Positions 30,123-36,742 of a DNA stretch of 47,700 nt are shown here, one piece after another. Within the stretch, counting starts at the first letter, position 1. Every line of letters starts with the position of its first letter. The position numbers and the translations under genes are program-made. The DNA lies in NCBI GenBank assembly GCA_964535835.1, contig CAZHUZ010000004.1, forward strand, positions 1 through 47,700, written 5' to 3'. This DNA comes from JAPUDQ01 sp964535835 (GTDB taxonomy: Bacteria > Patescibacteriota > Saccharimonadia > Saccharimonadales > Saccharimonadaceae). The notes beneath the pieces were generated by a model. It had not been told where the DNA came from, ran no database searches, and was given only the letters and a program-made list of their open reading frames with translations.

Positions 30123-30746
30123 CTACTCGTTTACGATGGTTTTTCCAACATACAGTACCTGTGGTGGTTGAAGAGTAGGCATATCTATTCGAGTTTCACT
30201 ACAGTTATCAGTCGATAAATCATAGAGAATCTGTCGTTTTGTGTAGCCTAAGATTTTTCCGGCAATAGCACGTATCGCAAGTCCGTGGCCGAAGATGACA
30301 ATAGTACCTTTTGGATGTCGGGTATTTTGTTCGACAAGCACTTCCCACATACGATTTTGTACGTCGCGCATTGATTCGCCTGTTGGCAGGTGGCCATCGA
30401 GACCAGCAGCTTCAAGATAATCAATAATCTCAGGGGTATAGACGTGTTGGCGTTCGAGTCCTTCATTGTCACCTTGTCCCATCTCTTGTAGCCGTTCATC
30501 TTGCTCAAATTGTGCGTTGCTACGGAGTTGTTTCACGGCTAGCTCACCTGTATTACGTGCTCTCACTGCACCAGAATGTAATACGACATCCGGTGAAAAA
30601 TGTCGCTCAGCGAGATTTTTGCCGAGCGCTATCGCTTGAGATTCGCCTCTCGGCGTTAATGGGGTGTGGTTACTGCGGCCGCCAACAAGATGAGGTCGAG
30701 TATTCATAACTGTTTCACCGTGACGAAAAAGAAAGAAGCGAGTCAT
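30123..30746 (-). CDS. Histidine phosphatase-superfamily (phosphoglycerate mutase-like) protein
   Basis: A 207-residue protein with the RHG motif FLFRHGETVMN at the N-terminus, RARNTGELA and the second catalytic His in VIFGHGLAIRAI. It is the second such enzyme in the NAD island, unlike the first in length and sequence. It sits between nadE and nrtR with gaps of 7 and 9 bp. The start at 30746 is chosen because the frame upstream runs through nadE and a -10 box lies 6 bp before this ATG. NaMN, NMN or a related phosphate is a possible substrate, by location only. Confidence 0.82.
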   Translation of the reverse strand: MTRFFLFRHGETVMNTRPHLVGGRSNHTPLTPRGESQAIALGKNLAERHFSPDVVLHSGAVRARNTGELAVKQLRSNAQFEQDERLQEMGQGDNEGLERQHVYTPEIIDYLEAAGLDGHLPTGESMRDVQNRMWEVLVEQNTRHPKGTIVIFGHGLAIRAIAGKILGYTKRQILYDLSTDNCSETRIDMPTLQPPQVLYVGKTIVNE

Positions 30747-30752
30747 AGGATA

Positions 30753-30758
30753 ATTATA
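30753..30758 (-). promoter_or_regulatory. -10 box (TATAAT) overlapping the nadE stop
   Basis: The complement of 30753-30758 is a perfect TATAAT, 6 bp before the phosphatase ATG. It would allow transcription of phosphatase and nrtR independently of the nadE promoter. Confidence 0.45.
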
Positions 30759-31560
30759 CTGGCTTTGAGAAGGCGACTGGCATGTTACGTTTATGCCAAG
30801 AGCGCGCATACATTGCTTCGATCCGTTCACTGATTGCCTTGTCAAGGATTTTACCCTCGAGGTAATCATCAATCTGATCGTAAGTCAGGGCCAATTCATC
30901 CTCATCTGGTCTTCCAGGTCTTTCATCGAGAAGGTCTGCCGTTGGTTGTTTGCTTAGAAATATGTCGGGTACGTTTAGATATCGTAATACCTCTCTGCCT
31001 TGCCGTTTATTGAGGCCAGTTAACGGTGTTACGTCTGCCCCACCATCGCCAAATTTAGTGAAAAATCCCGTTACGGCCTCGGCGGCGTGATCAGTTCCGA
31101 CCACAAGTAAGTGATGTTGCCCCGCAAGAGCGTACTGAGCGATCATACGCATACGTGCTTTAATATTGCCTTTATGAAAATCGCTAATTTGTTCGCCAGC
31201 TGTATCGAATGCGCGGATTGCTCCGTCTGTTGCATCTTTGATATTGATATCGTGGAGATAGTCGGGTGCGATGATAGTGCACGCTAATTCAGCATCGGTT
31301 TTATCGGATTGCGCGCCATAGGGTAACATTACGCCATAAAGATCGGTGTTATGTCCACTGTTGCGACGTATTTCTATTGCTCGTTTGGCAATTAATCCGG
31401 CGAGAAGGGAATCTTGACCCCCGGATATGCCAAGAACGAAACCTCGTAGTCCAGTGTGGGCGAGGTAGGCGGCCAAAAACTGTGCACGCTGCTCAAACTC
31501 CTCACTAGTGCTTATCTCTGGCTTTACTCCGAGTTCTTGTATGATAGTCTGTTGAGTCAT
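30754..31560 (-). CDS. nadE: NAD synthetase, ammonia-dependent
   Basis: A 268-residue protein with the PP-loop LGISGGQDSLLAGL, NIKARMRMIAQYALAG, the switch region LVVGTDHAAEAVTGFFTKFGDGGADVTPL and the C-terminal KQPTADLLDERPGRPDEDELALTYDQIDDYL. The length and absence of a nitrilase domain show it uses free ammonia, not glutamine. It amidates nicotinate adenine dinucleotide to NAD. Its ribosome site is AAAGGAG, and its promoter -35 box lies inside predicted operator 3. It diverges from tatD. Confidence 0.95.
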   Translation of the reverse strand: MTQQTIIQELGVKPEISTSEEFEQRAQFLAAYLAHTGLRGFVLGISGGQDSLLAGLIAKRAIEIRRNSGHNTDLYGVMLPYGAQSDKTDAELACTIIAPDYLHDINIKDATDGAIRAFDTAGEQISDFHKGNIKARMRMIAQYALAGQHHLLVVGTDHAAEAVTGFFTKFGDGGADVTPLTGLNKRQGREVLRYLNVPDIFLSKQPTADLLDERPGRPDEDELALTYDQIDDYLEGKILDKAISERIEAMYARSWHKRNMPVAFSKPV

Positions 31561-31576
31561 AGTACTCCTTTCACAA

Positions 31577-31605
31577 ATAATAGAGGATTATTTAGATAGT
31601 GTCAA
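31577..31605 (-). promoter_or_regulatory. Promoter of nadE (TTGACA-17-TATTAT)
   Basis: On the complement strand a perfect -35 TTGACA (31605-31600) and TATTAT (31582-31577) are 17 bp apart. The -35 box falls inside operator 3. Confidence 0.65.
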
Positions 31606-31614
31606 TAGTACACT
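31598..31614. promoter_or_regulatory. Predicted NrtR operator 3
   Basis: AGTGT-CAATAGT-ACACT, extendable to TAGTGT...ACACTA. It covers the nadE -35 box and ends 19 bp before the tatD -10 box. Confidence 0.7.
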
Positions 31615-31630
31615 AATATAATTTATACTT

Positions 31631-31639
31631 TGGTACAAT
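31631..31639 (+). promoter_or_regulatory. Extended -10 promoter (TGG-TACAAT) for tatD, leaderless
   Basis: TACAAT ends 7 bp before the tatD ATG. Confidence 0.55.
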
Positions 31640-31646
31640 TGGTATC

Positions 31647-32429
31647 ATGACCTTTACCGACACCCATTGTCATATCCATGAAGAAAGCTTTGCTGATGCC
31701 GAAGGCGCCTACCAGCGAGCGCTCGAAGCTGGGGTGACGCGAATGATCGTAGTCGGTACTGATATCAAATCGTCAGACGAGGCGATACAATTTGCCTCTA
31801 CGCATTCTAATGCCTGGGCTATCGTCGGTATCCATCCTCATGAGGCAAAAAAGGAAAATAGTCGTATCGATGAGCTACGAGAGATGATGTCGTCATCGCA
31901 TAGACTTGTTGGAATCGGTGAAATAGGATTGGATTATTACTACGCACATTCTCCTCGAGAGATTCAAATTGAAACACTTGAGTGTCAGATTGATCTTGCG
32001 CTCAAATATCACCTCCCTATCTCTTTTCATGTACGCGACGGATTGTCATCAGAAGGATCCACCTCTGTTTGGAATGATTTTTGGCCAATTTTTGATAATT
32101 TTAAGGGGCTTAGAGGGGTGTTGCATAGTTATACTGATAATTTGTCAAATATGGAGAAAGCATTGACTAGAGGGCTCTATACAGGCGTAAACGGCATTGC
32201 TACATTTGCCAAGGACAAACAAACGCTCTATCAGGTTATTCCCCCTACTAAAATATTACTTGAAACAGACTCTCCCTACTTGACACCGCATCCTCATCGT
32301 GGTACAATCAACGAGCCTGCACTATTAAAGCACGTTGCCAAACATATAGCGAATCTCCAGTCTATCAATCTCCAGGAGCTCTCGCGTGCAACGGAAGCTA
32401 GTGCGACAACCCTATTTAATCTCAAATAA
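31647..32429 (+). CDS. tatD: TatD-family metal-dependent deoxyribonuclease
   Basis: A 260-residue TIM-barrel hydrolase. DTHCHIHEESF gives the first two His ligands, VGIGEIGLDYYY the bridging Glu and following Asp, PISFHVRDG and VLHSYTD further His, and LLETDSPYLTPHPHRG the final Asp. TatD enzymes are 3'-5' exonucleases or AP endonucleases; the same fold includes D-aminoacyl-tRNA-related and deacylase proteins. Its usual partners rpfB/yabE and ksgA are at 16881-18969 of this window, separated from it by the NAD island. Confidence 0.92.
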   Translation: MTFTDTHCHIHEESFADAEGAYQRALEAGVTRMIVVGTDIKSSDEAIQFASTHSNAWAIVGIHPHEAKKENSRIDELREMMSSSHRLVGIGEIGLDYYYAHSPREIQIETLECQIDLALKYHLPISFHVRDGLSSEGSTSVWNDFWPIFDNFKGLRGVLHSYTDNLSNMEKALTRGLYTGVNGIATFAKDKQTLYQVIPPTKILLETDSPYLTPHPHRGTINEPALLKHVAKHIANLQSINLQELSRATEASATTLFNLK

Positions 32430-32475
32430 ACACCACCAAAACCACTAACTATTATTAATCGTGGAGAGATTGACA

Positions 32476-33018
32476 GTGGCAACTATAACCGACAATTCGA
32501 TGTTTGCTATTCCGAAATCACCTTATCAGCATGAGACATCTGTTCCTGATGCTGACCAGACATATTTTGATCAAAAGTTTCAAGAGATTACAGATGGAGC
32601 TATTTCTCAGAATCCGCTGGAAGCAAATCAACATCAAGGTGTGTTGACTGTTCAAGATATTGATCGTGCACGCCAAAATGTAAGTTTTGCATATGATACA
32701 GTTGATCAACTTCGTCGAGAAGAATTGCGCGATTATAGAGCGCATGAAAAGCGCATTAATCTCGACGAGGAGTTAATACAAACTAGCTGGATAGAAGCTG
32801 CAAAGCGTGATACGGATATAGTTGCAAGGTCTGCGGAGACGGTGAATACGTTCAACGAGACCTCACATGAAGGATTTGATCTCCCTAATATATTCAGCGC
32901 TGGCGTTTGGATTAAGAATATGCGTGCTGAAGCAATCAATGTCAGTCGTAATAACCCTGCTGACCCATATGTTCAAGCAATTGTAAGCAAACAATCCGAT
33001 TACGATCTAGCTGCTTGA
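32476..33018 (+). CDS. Hypothetical, predicted helical cytoplasmic protein
   Basis: A 180-residue protein with no recognised domain. It is charged and mostly helical, with one long amphipathic stretch (DIDRARQNVSFAYDTVDQLRREELRDYRAHEKRINLDEEL). No signal peptide or membrane helix is visible. The GTG at 32476 follows GGAGAG by 7 bp and is the best start; an earlier GTG at 32461 overlaps that site. It is followed within 8 bp by another unknown gene that has its own ribosome site, so the two are probably co-transcribed. Confidence 0.6.
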   Translation: MATITDNSMFAIPKSPYQHETSVPDADQTYFDQKFQEITDGAISQNPLEANQHQGVLTVQDIDRARQNVSFAYDTVDQLRREELRDYRAHEKRINLDEELIQTSWIEAAKRDTDIVARSAETVNTFNETSHEGFDLPNIFSAGVWIKNMRAEAINVSRNNPADPYVQAIVSKQSDYDLAA

Positions 33019-33026
33019 GGAAATCT

Positions 33027-33470
33027 ATGAATCTTTTTCAAAAAGCCATCACCCTCATATCCGGTTCGCCAAAAGATATTAAGCGGCCGTTAAAATCATT
33101 GACTGAGCGTGAGCTCATCGAGCTTGAATCAGATATTGGGCGATATCTCTTTGGACCAGTTCCAAAAGGTAGACGCCGTGAATTTTTCTGTCTCGATGAT
33201 CATACCTGGATTTGGTACGAGCAGTGGCGTGACGAAAATGGTAAGAATCAAGAGCGTACTACACGTTACGAAGTACATCAAAAAGGTATTTTAAAATCAC
33301 GTGATGGTGGTAACTATGCCTATCTTGACGAAGAAGAGATGCAAAACTTTGGCATCGCCGTGAGATTGTATTACGAACAAGTCATGCGTGGTATCTACAA
33401 GCACGATCCTGCGACTGGCCAGCCACTCAAGGATGCGCCTAGCTCCGTACCTGGTATACTTAATAGATAG
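33027..33470 (+). CDS. Hypothetical protein, 147 residues
   Basis: A soluble protein with a central beta-rich part (REFFCLDDHTWIWYEQWRDENG...TTRYEVHQKGILKSRDGGNYAYLDEEE). From memory, this kind of sequence occurs in several Saccharibacteria proteins without a known function; I cannot name a family. The ATG follows GAGG by 6 bp and lies 8 bp after the previous gene. Its 3' end contains the -10 box of the cysteine desulfurase gene. Confidence 0.65.
   Translation: MNLFQKAITLISGSPKDIKRPLKSLTERELIELESDIGRYLFGPVPKGRRREFFCLDDHTWIWYEQWRDENGKNQERTTRYEVHQKGILKSRDGGNYAYLDEEEMQNFGIAVRLYYEQVMRGIYKHDPATGQPLKDAPSSVPGILNR
33452..33460 (+). promoter_or_regulatory. Extended -10 promoter (TGG-TATACT) for cysteine desulfurase
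   Basis: TATACT ends 11 bp before the ATG at 33472, placing the start codon near the first transcribed base. It lies inside the preceding coding sequence. Confidence 0.5.
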
Positions 33471-33471
33471 T

Positions 33472-34626
33472 ATGAGTGGGAGCCCGATTTATCTGGACTA
33501 CGCTGCCTCTACCCCGCTGGACAAGCGGGTTTTATTGGCTATGCAACCATATTTTATTGATCATTTTTATAATCCATCAGCCCTGTATCAATCCGCGCGG
33601 CAGGTACACTTTGCCTATGAGGATGCACGCCATCAGCTTGCTATGTCGATCGGAGCAAAACAATACGAAGTAATCATGACGGCTGGTGCTACTGAATCAA
33701 TCAACCTCGCGATTAACGGTGTGATCGGACAGTATGGTGGCACTGTCGCAACAAGTCGCATTGAGCATACAGCAGTTGTGGAGTCAGCGCGTCGGCATGA
33801 TGTCTCATGGATAAACGTTGATACGCGTGGTTTTATAACCGAATCTGCGGTGCAGGCAGCTATCAGCGATGAGACGACATTGGTCAGTGTCGGCTATGTC
33901 AACAATGAGCTTGGTACGGTACAACCGCTACGAGCAATCGCACAGTGTATTGATAACATACGGCACGATCGAATGGCGCGTGGTGTAAAACAACCATTAT
34001 TGTTCCATACTGATGCTTCACAGGCAGCTGGCTTGCTCGATATATCTGTTTCACGATTGGGTGTAGATCTCATGACACTCAATAGTGGTAAATGTTATGG
34101 CCCAAAGCAAGTTGGTTTACTATGGGCTCGCGGCGGGATTGAACTATCCCCTCTGATTGTCGGGGGCGGTCAAGAGAAATCTTTGCGAGCAGGTACAGAA
34201 AATGTCGCTGGCGTCATCGGGTTTGCTGAGGCACTCTCGATAGCAGTTTCCAAACGAAACACTGAGTCGCGACGTATTGCGCAACTACGCGACACATTGC
34301 AACAAAAGCTTGCCGGCATAGACGGTATTGTCATCAATGGTCATCCCAAGCAACGCGCTCCGCATATTCTCCATATATCCTTTCCTCGTCTTGATGGTGA
34401 GCGGGCGGTATTTGTTCTGGATGAGCGTGGTGTTATGGCGGCGACTGGATCGGCATGTGCAGCAAACAAAGGGACGAGATCATCAGTCTTGAAAGCAGTA
34501 GGTATGAGCGACGAAATGACAGATGGTAGTTTACGTTTTAGTTTGGGACGCTTTACGACCGAAGAGGAGATTGACCGTGCAGGCAATAGTATCATCGACG
34601 TAATCAATCAGGAGCGGGGACGATGA
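33472..34626 (+). CDS. Cysteine desulfurase (NifS/IscS family)
   Basis: A 384-residue PLP enzyme of fold type I. IYLDYAASTPLD opens the protein, MTAGATESINLAI binds cofactor phosphate, FHTDASQAAG carries the Asp that contacts the pyridine nitrogen, and NSGKCYGPKQVG holds the PLP lysine (the His usual before it is Gly). The sulfur-carrying Cys is in TGSACAANKGTRSS. Its C-terminal location and loop fit the group I (IscS/NifS) subfamily. No IscU or SufU scaffold is nearby. The neighbour mnmA suggests that its sulfur goes to tRNA thiolation. It overlaps the DUF218 gene by 4 bp. Confidence 0.92.
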   Translation: MSGSPIYLDYAASTPLDKRVLLAMQPYFIDHFYNPSALYQSARQVHFAYEDARHQLAMSIGAKQYEVIMTAGATESINLAINGVIGQYGGTVATSRIEHTAVVESARRHDVSWINVDTRGFITESAVQAAISDETTLVSVGYVNNELGTVQPLRAIAQCIDNIRHDRMARGVKQPLLFHTDASQAAGLLDISVSRLGVDLMTLNSGKCYGPKQVGLLWARGGIELSPLIVGGGQEKSLRAGTENVAGVIGFAEALSIAVSKRNTESRRIAQLRDTLQQKLAGIDGIVINGHPKQRAPHILHISFPRLDGERAVFVLDERGVMAATGSACAANKGTRSSVLKAVGMSDEMTDGSLRFSLGRFTTEEEIDRAGNSIIDVINQERGR

Positions 34627-35231
34627 TCCGAACTATTGTGGCAATGATTGCGCTTGTCTTTGGGCTTGTTGTCTTTGTTCTGCCGGCATATTTGGGTCCC
34701 GATGATCTCAAGAAGTGTCCAAAGCCTCAAGCCGGAACCTGCGCGCCGGCAGATGCAATCGTCGCGATTAGCGGTGGTGATACTTTGGCCCGAACAGGTG
34801 AAGCGATCGATCTTTATAAAGCAGGATGGGGTGAACGGCTTATTTTTTCGGGTGCCGCAGCCGATAAGACCGGTCTCAGCAACGCAGAAGCGATGCGACG
34901 CTATGCAATTGGGCTGGGTGTCCCAGAATCAGCGATTGCTATCGAAGAATTTTCACAAAATACTGCCGAGAATGCTGTCAACACCGGATTATTTATCCAT
35001 AACAACGACCTCAAAAAGATCATCCTCGTGACGAGTGCCTATCATCAACGCCGTGCCAGTCTCGAGTTTCGTTTACGGCTCGGGGAGAATGTAGAGATCA
35101 TTAATCATCCTGTAGCACATGACCGACAATGGACACCGACATGGTGGTTGAGTTTTTCAGGATTATGGCTAGCATTTGGAGAGTTGGTTAAAATCATTCT
35201 CTTTTATGTGACGGCGGGAGCATTGATATGA
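34623..35231 (+). CDS. DUF218 (YdcF/SanA-like) membrane-anchored protein
   Basis: A 202-residue protein with an N-terminal membrane segment (IVAMIALVFGLVVFVLPAYL), the DUF218 motifs ADAIVAISGGD, ERLIFSGA, EEFSQNTAENA and KIILVTSAYHQRRA, and a second hydrophobic segment at the C-terminus. DUF218 proteins are linked to envelope biogenesis and possibly bind SAM. The gene is held between cysteine desulfurase and mnmA with 4-bp overlaps at each end. Confidence 0.85.
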   Translation: MIRTIVAMIALVFGLVVFVLPAYLGPDDLKKCPKPQAGTCAPADAIVAISGGDTLARTGEAIDLYKAGWGERLIFSGAAADKTGLSNAEAMRRYAIGLGVPESAIAIEEFSQNTAENAVNTGLFIHNNDLKKIILVTSAYHQRRASLEFRLRLGENVEIINHPVAHDRQWTPTWWLSFSGLWLAFGELVKIILFYVTAGALI

Positions 35232-36322
35232 CAAAAGTTTTTGTCGGTATGAGTGGGGGTGTCGATAGTTCTGTTACGGCAGCTCTTTTGGTGGACCAAG
35301 GCTATGATGTGACGGGTGTATATATGAAAAACTGGACGCAGGACTTGCCGGGTATGAAGTGCCCATGGGCCGATGATCTTGCTGATGCAAAGCGTGTGGC
35401 TGTCCAGCTCAAGATACCATTTAGAATGTACGATTTTCAAAAAGAGTACAAACAGCAAGTTGTCGATTATATGATCGCGGAGTATCAAGCGGGGCGCACT
35501 CCAAATCCTGATATTATGTGCAATCAAGAAGTAAAGTTTAAATTGTTTCTTACCTCCGCTCTTGCCGATGGTGCAGACATGATTGCCACTGGTCATTATG
35601 CCAAGATAATCGCACAGAATGACGAAGGAAGAATGAAGAAGGAAGAATTTTTTGATCATCCTTCATCCCTCATCCTCCATCCTTCACTTTCTCGTCCAAA
35701 GGACGAAAACAAAGACCAGACGTATTTTCTCTATCGTGTGACCAAAGAGGCATTATCCAAAACAATATTTCCGCTTGGGAAGCTCAAAAAAAGAGAGGTG
35801 AGATCCATCGCGGAACAGCGAGGGCTTGTCACAGCGCGCAAAAAAGACAGCCAAGGAATATGTTTTGTGGGGTCGGTAGGGATCAAAGATTTTTTGTCTC
35901 AATATATTGAGACAAAACCTGGTGAGATTGTCGAAAAAGAATCCCAGCAGGTAATTGGATATCATGAAGGCGCGATCTTTTATACGATTGGCCAACGCCA
36001 TGGACTCAATGTAGGGGGCGGTTTGCCTTATTATGTTGTTGCAAAAGATATGGAACATAATCGCATCATTGTCAGCCGTAATCTATCTGATGAATCAATG
36101 TGGCGTAAACAGGTAGAGCTCACCAATATCCACTGGATCAATCAGCCTCCACAGGCAAAAGATACACTTCATGCTCGTTTACGCCATCGTGGCGCATTAC
36201 TCCCCTGTCGTTTGCAAGGAACTTCCTTGCAACTCGAGGAACCAGAGCGTGCTGCGATGGCCGGTCAATCAGCAGTGCTATATAGGGGTGATGAAGTGCT
36301 GGGTGGCGGCATAATTGCTTAG
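35228..36322 (+). CDS. mnmA: tRNA-specific 2-thiouridylase MnmA
   Basis: A 364-residue protein that thiolates U34 of Lys, Glu and Gln tRNAs. The PP-loop is VGMSGGVDSSVTAAL. The two catalytic cysteines are in NPDIMCNQEVKF and SQGICFVG, with the family segments MKNWTQD, ATGHYAKI and NKDQTYFLYRV. Between ATGHYAKI and NKDQ there is an insertion of about 25 residues (RMKKEEFFDHPSSLILHPSLS) built from heptamer DNA repeats, a place where the family has only a short loop. Sulfur would come from the cysteine desulfurase two genes upstream. Confidence 0.93.
   Translation: MTKVFVGMSGGVDSSVTAALLVDQGYDVTGVYMKNWTQDLPGMKCPWADDLADAKRVAVQLKIPFRMYDFQKEYKQQVVDYMIAEYQAGRTPNPDIMCNQEVKFKLFLTSALADGADMIATGHYAKIIAQNDEGRMKKEEFFDHPSSLILHPSLSRPKDENKDQTYFLYRVTKEALSKTIFPLGKLKKREVRSIAEQRGLVTARKKDSQGICFVGSVGIKDFLSQYIETKPGEIVEKESQQVIGYHEGAIFYTIGQRHGLNVGGGLPYYVVAKDMEHNRIIVSRNLSDESMWRKQVELTNIHWINQPPQAKDTLHARLRHRGALLPCRLQGTSLQLEEPERAAMAGQSAVLYRGDEVLGGGIIA
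35624..35684. repeat. Heptamer-based imperfect palindrome inside mnmA
   Basis: The left arm is built of 7-bp units AAGGAAG-AATGAAG-AAGGAAG (35625-35645). The right arm has CATCCTT-CATCCCT-CATCCTC-CATCCTT (35657-35684), largely the reverse complement. The unit count and length keep the reading frame open. Confidence 0.75.
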
Positions 36323-36372
36323 ACATTCGATTGAGGTGCGCGTATACTGAGACATATAAACGAGGAGGAGCT

Positions 36373-36740
36373 ATGGGGCTATTTGATTCATTTAAAAATA
36401 TTTTTAAGCAGGCTGACGATTTGGAAAAAACAATTGACAACGCCCAGGCACAGGCCGAGATGGTGACAAAAGCTATCCCTGGAGACGCTGACGACAAATT
36501 TGTTGATCAAGCCAACAAACAAGTTGATCAAATTCAAGAAAAGTTTGATGAGATAAAACAAAATATTCCTGGNNNNNNNNNNNNNNNNNNNNNNNNNNNN
36601 NNNNNNNNNNNNNNNNNNNNNNNNNNNNNNNNNNNNNNNNNNNNNNNNNNNNNNNNNNNNNNNNNNNNNNNNAACAAGTTGATCAAATTCAAGAAAAGTT
36701 TGATGAGATAAAACAAAATATTCCTGGCAACAAGGAATAG
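36373..36740 (+). CDS. Small amphipathic helical protein, interrupted by an assembly gap
   Basis: The start ATG follows GAGGAGGAG. Reading across the gap gives no consistent frame. If the 100 N and one of the two identical 55-bp flanks are removed, the frame runs without interruption from MGLFDSFKNIFKQADD to IPGNKE, 70 residues. The product is amphipathic and charged, and loosely resembles the small MT0933-like proteins of actinobacteria, sometimes called antitoxins; that resemblance is weak. A real tandem repeat of a 20-residue unit (NKQVDQIQEKFDEIKQNIPG) is the other possibility. Confidence 0.6.
36573..36672. other. Assembly gap of 100 N with identical 55-bp flanks
   Basis: Exactly 100 N. 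The 55 bases before the gap (36518-36572) are identical to the 55 bases after it (36673-36727). This is the pattern left when two contigs that overlap by an assembler k-mer are scaffolded without merging, or when a short tandem repeat is not resolved. Confidence 0.95.
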
Positions 36741-36742
36741 CT

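Noticed and set aside
30747..30872. N-terminal extension of the second histidine phosphatase
   Set aside because: It would read through the end of nadE in another frame, and the RHG motif begins right after the internal ATG with a -10 box 6 bp upstream.
35657..35684. Direct repeats as a possible CRISPR
   Set aside because: The units are 7 bp without spacers and lie in the mnmA reading frame.
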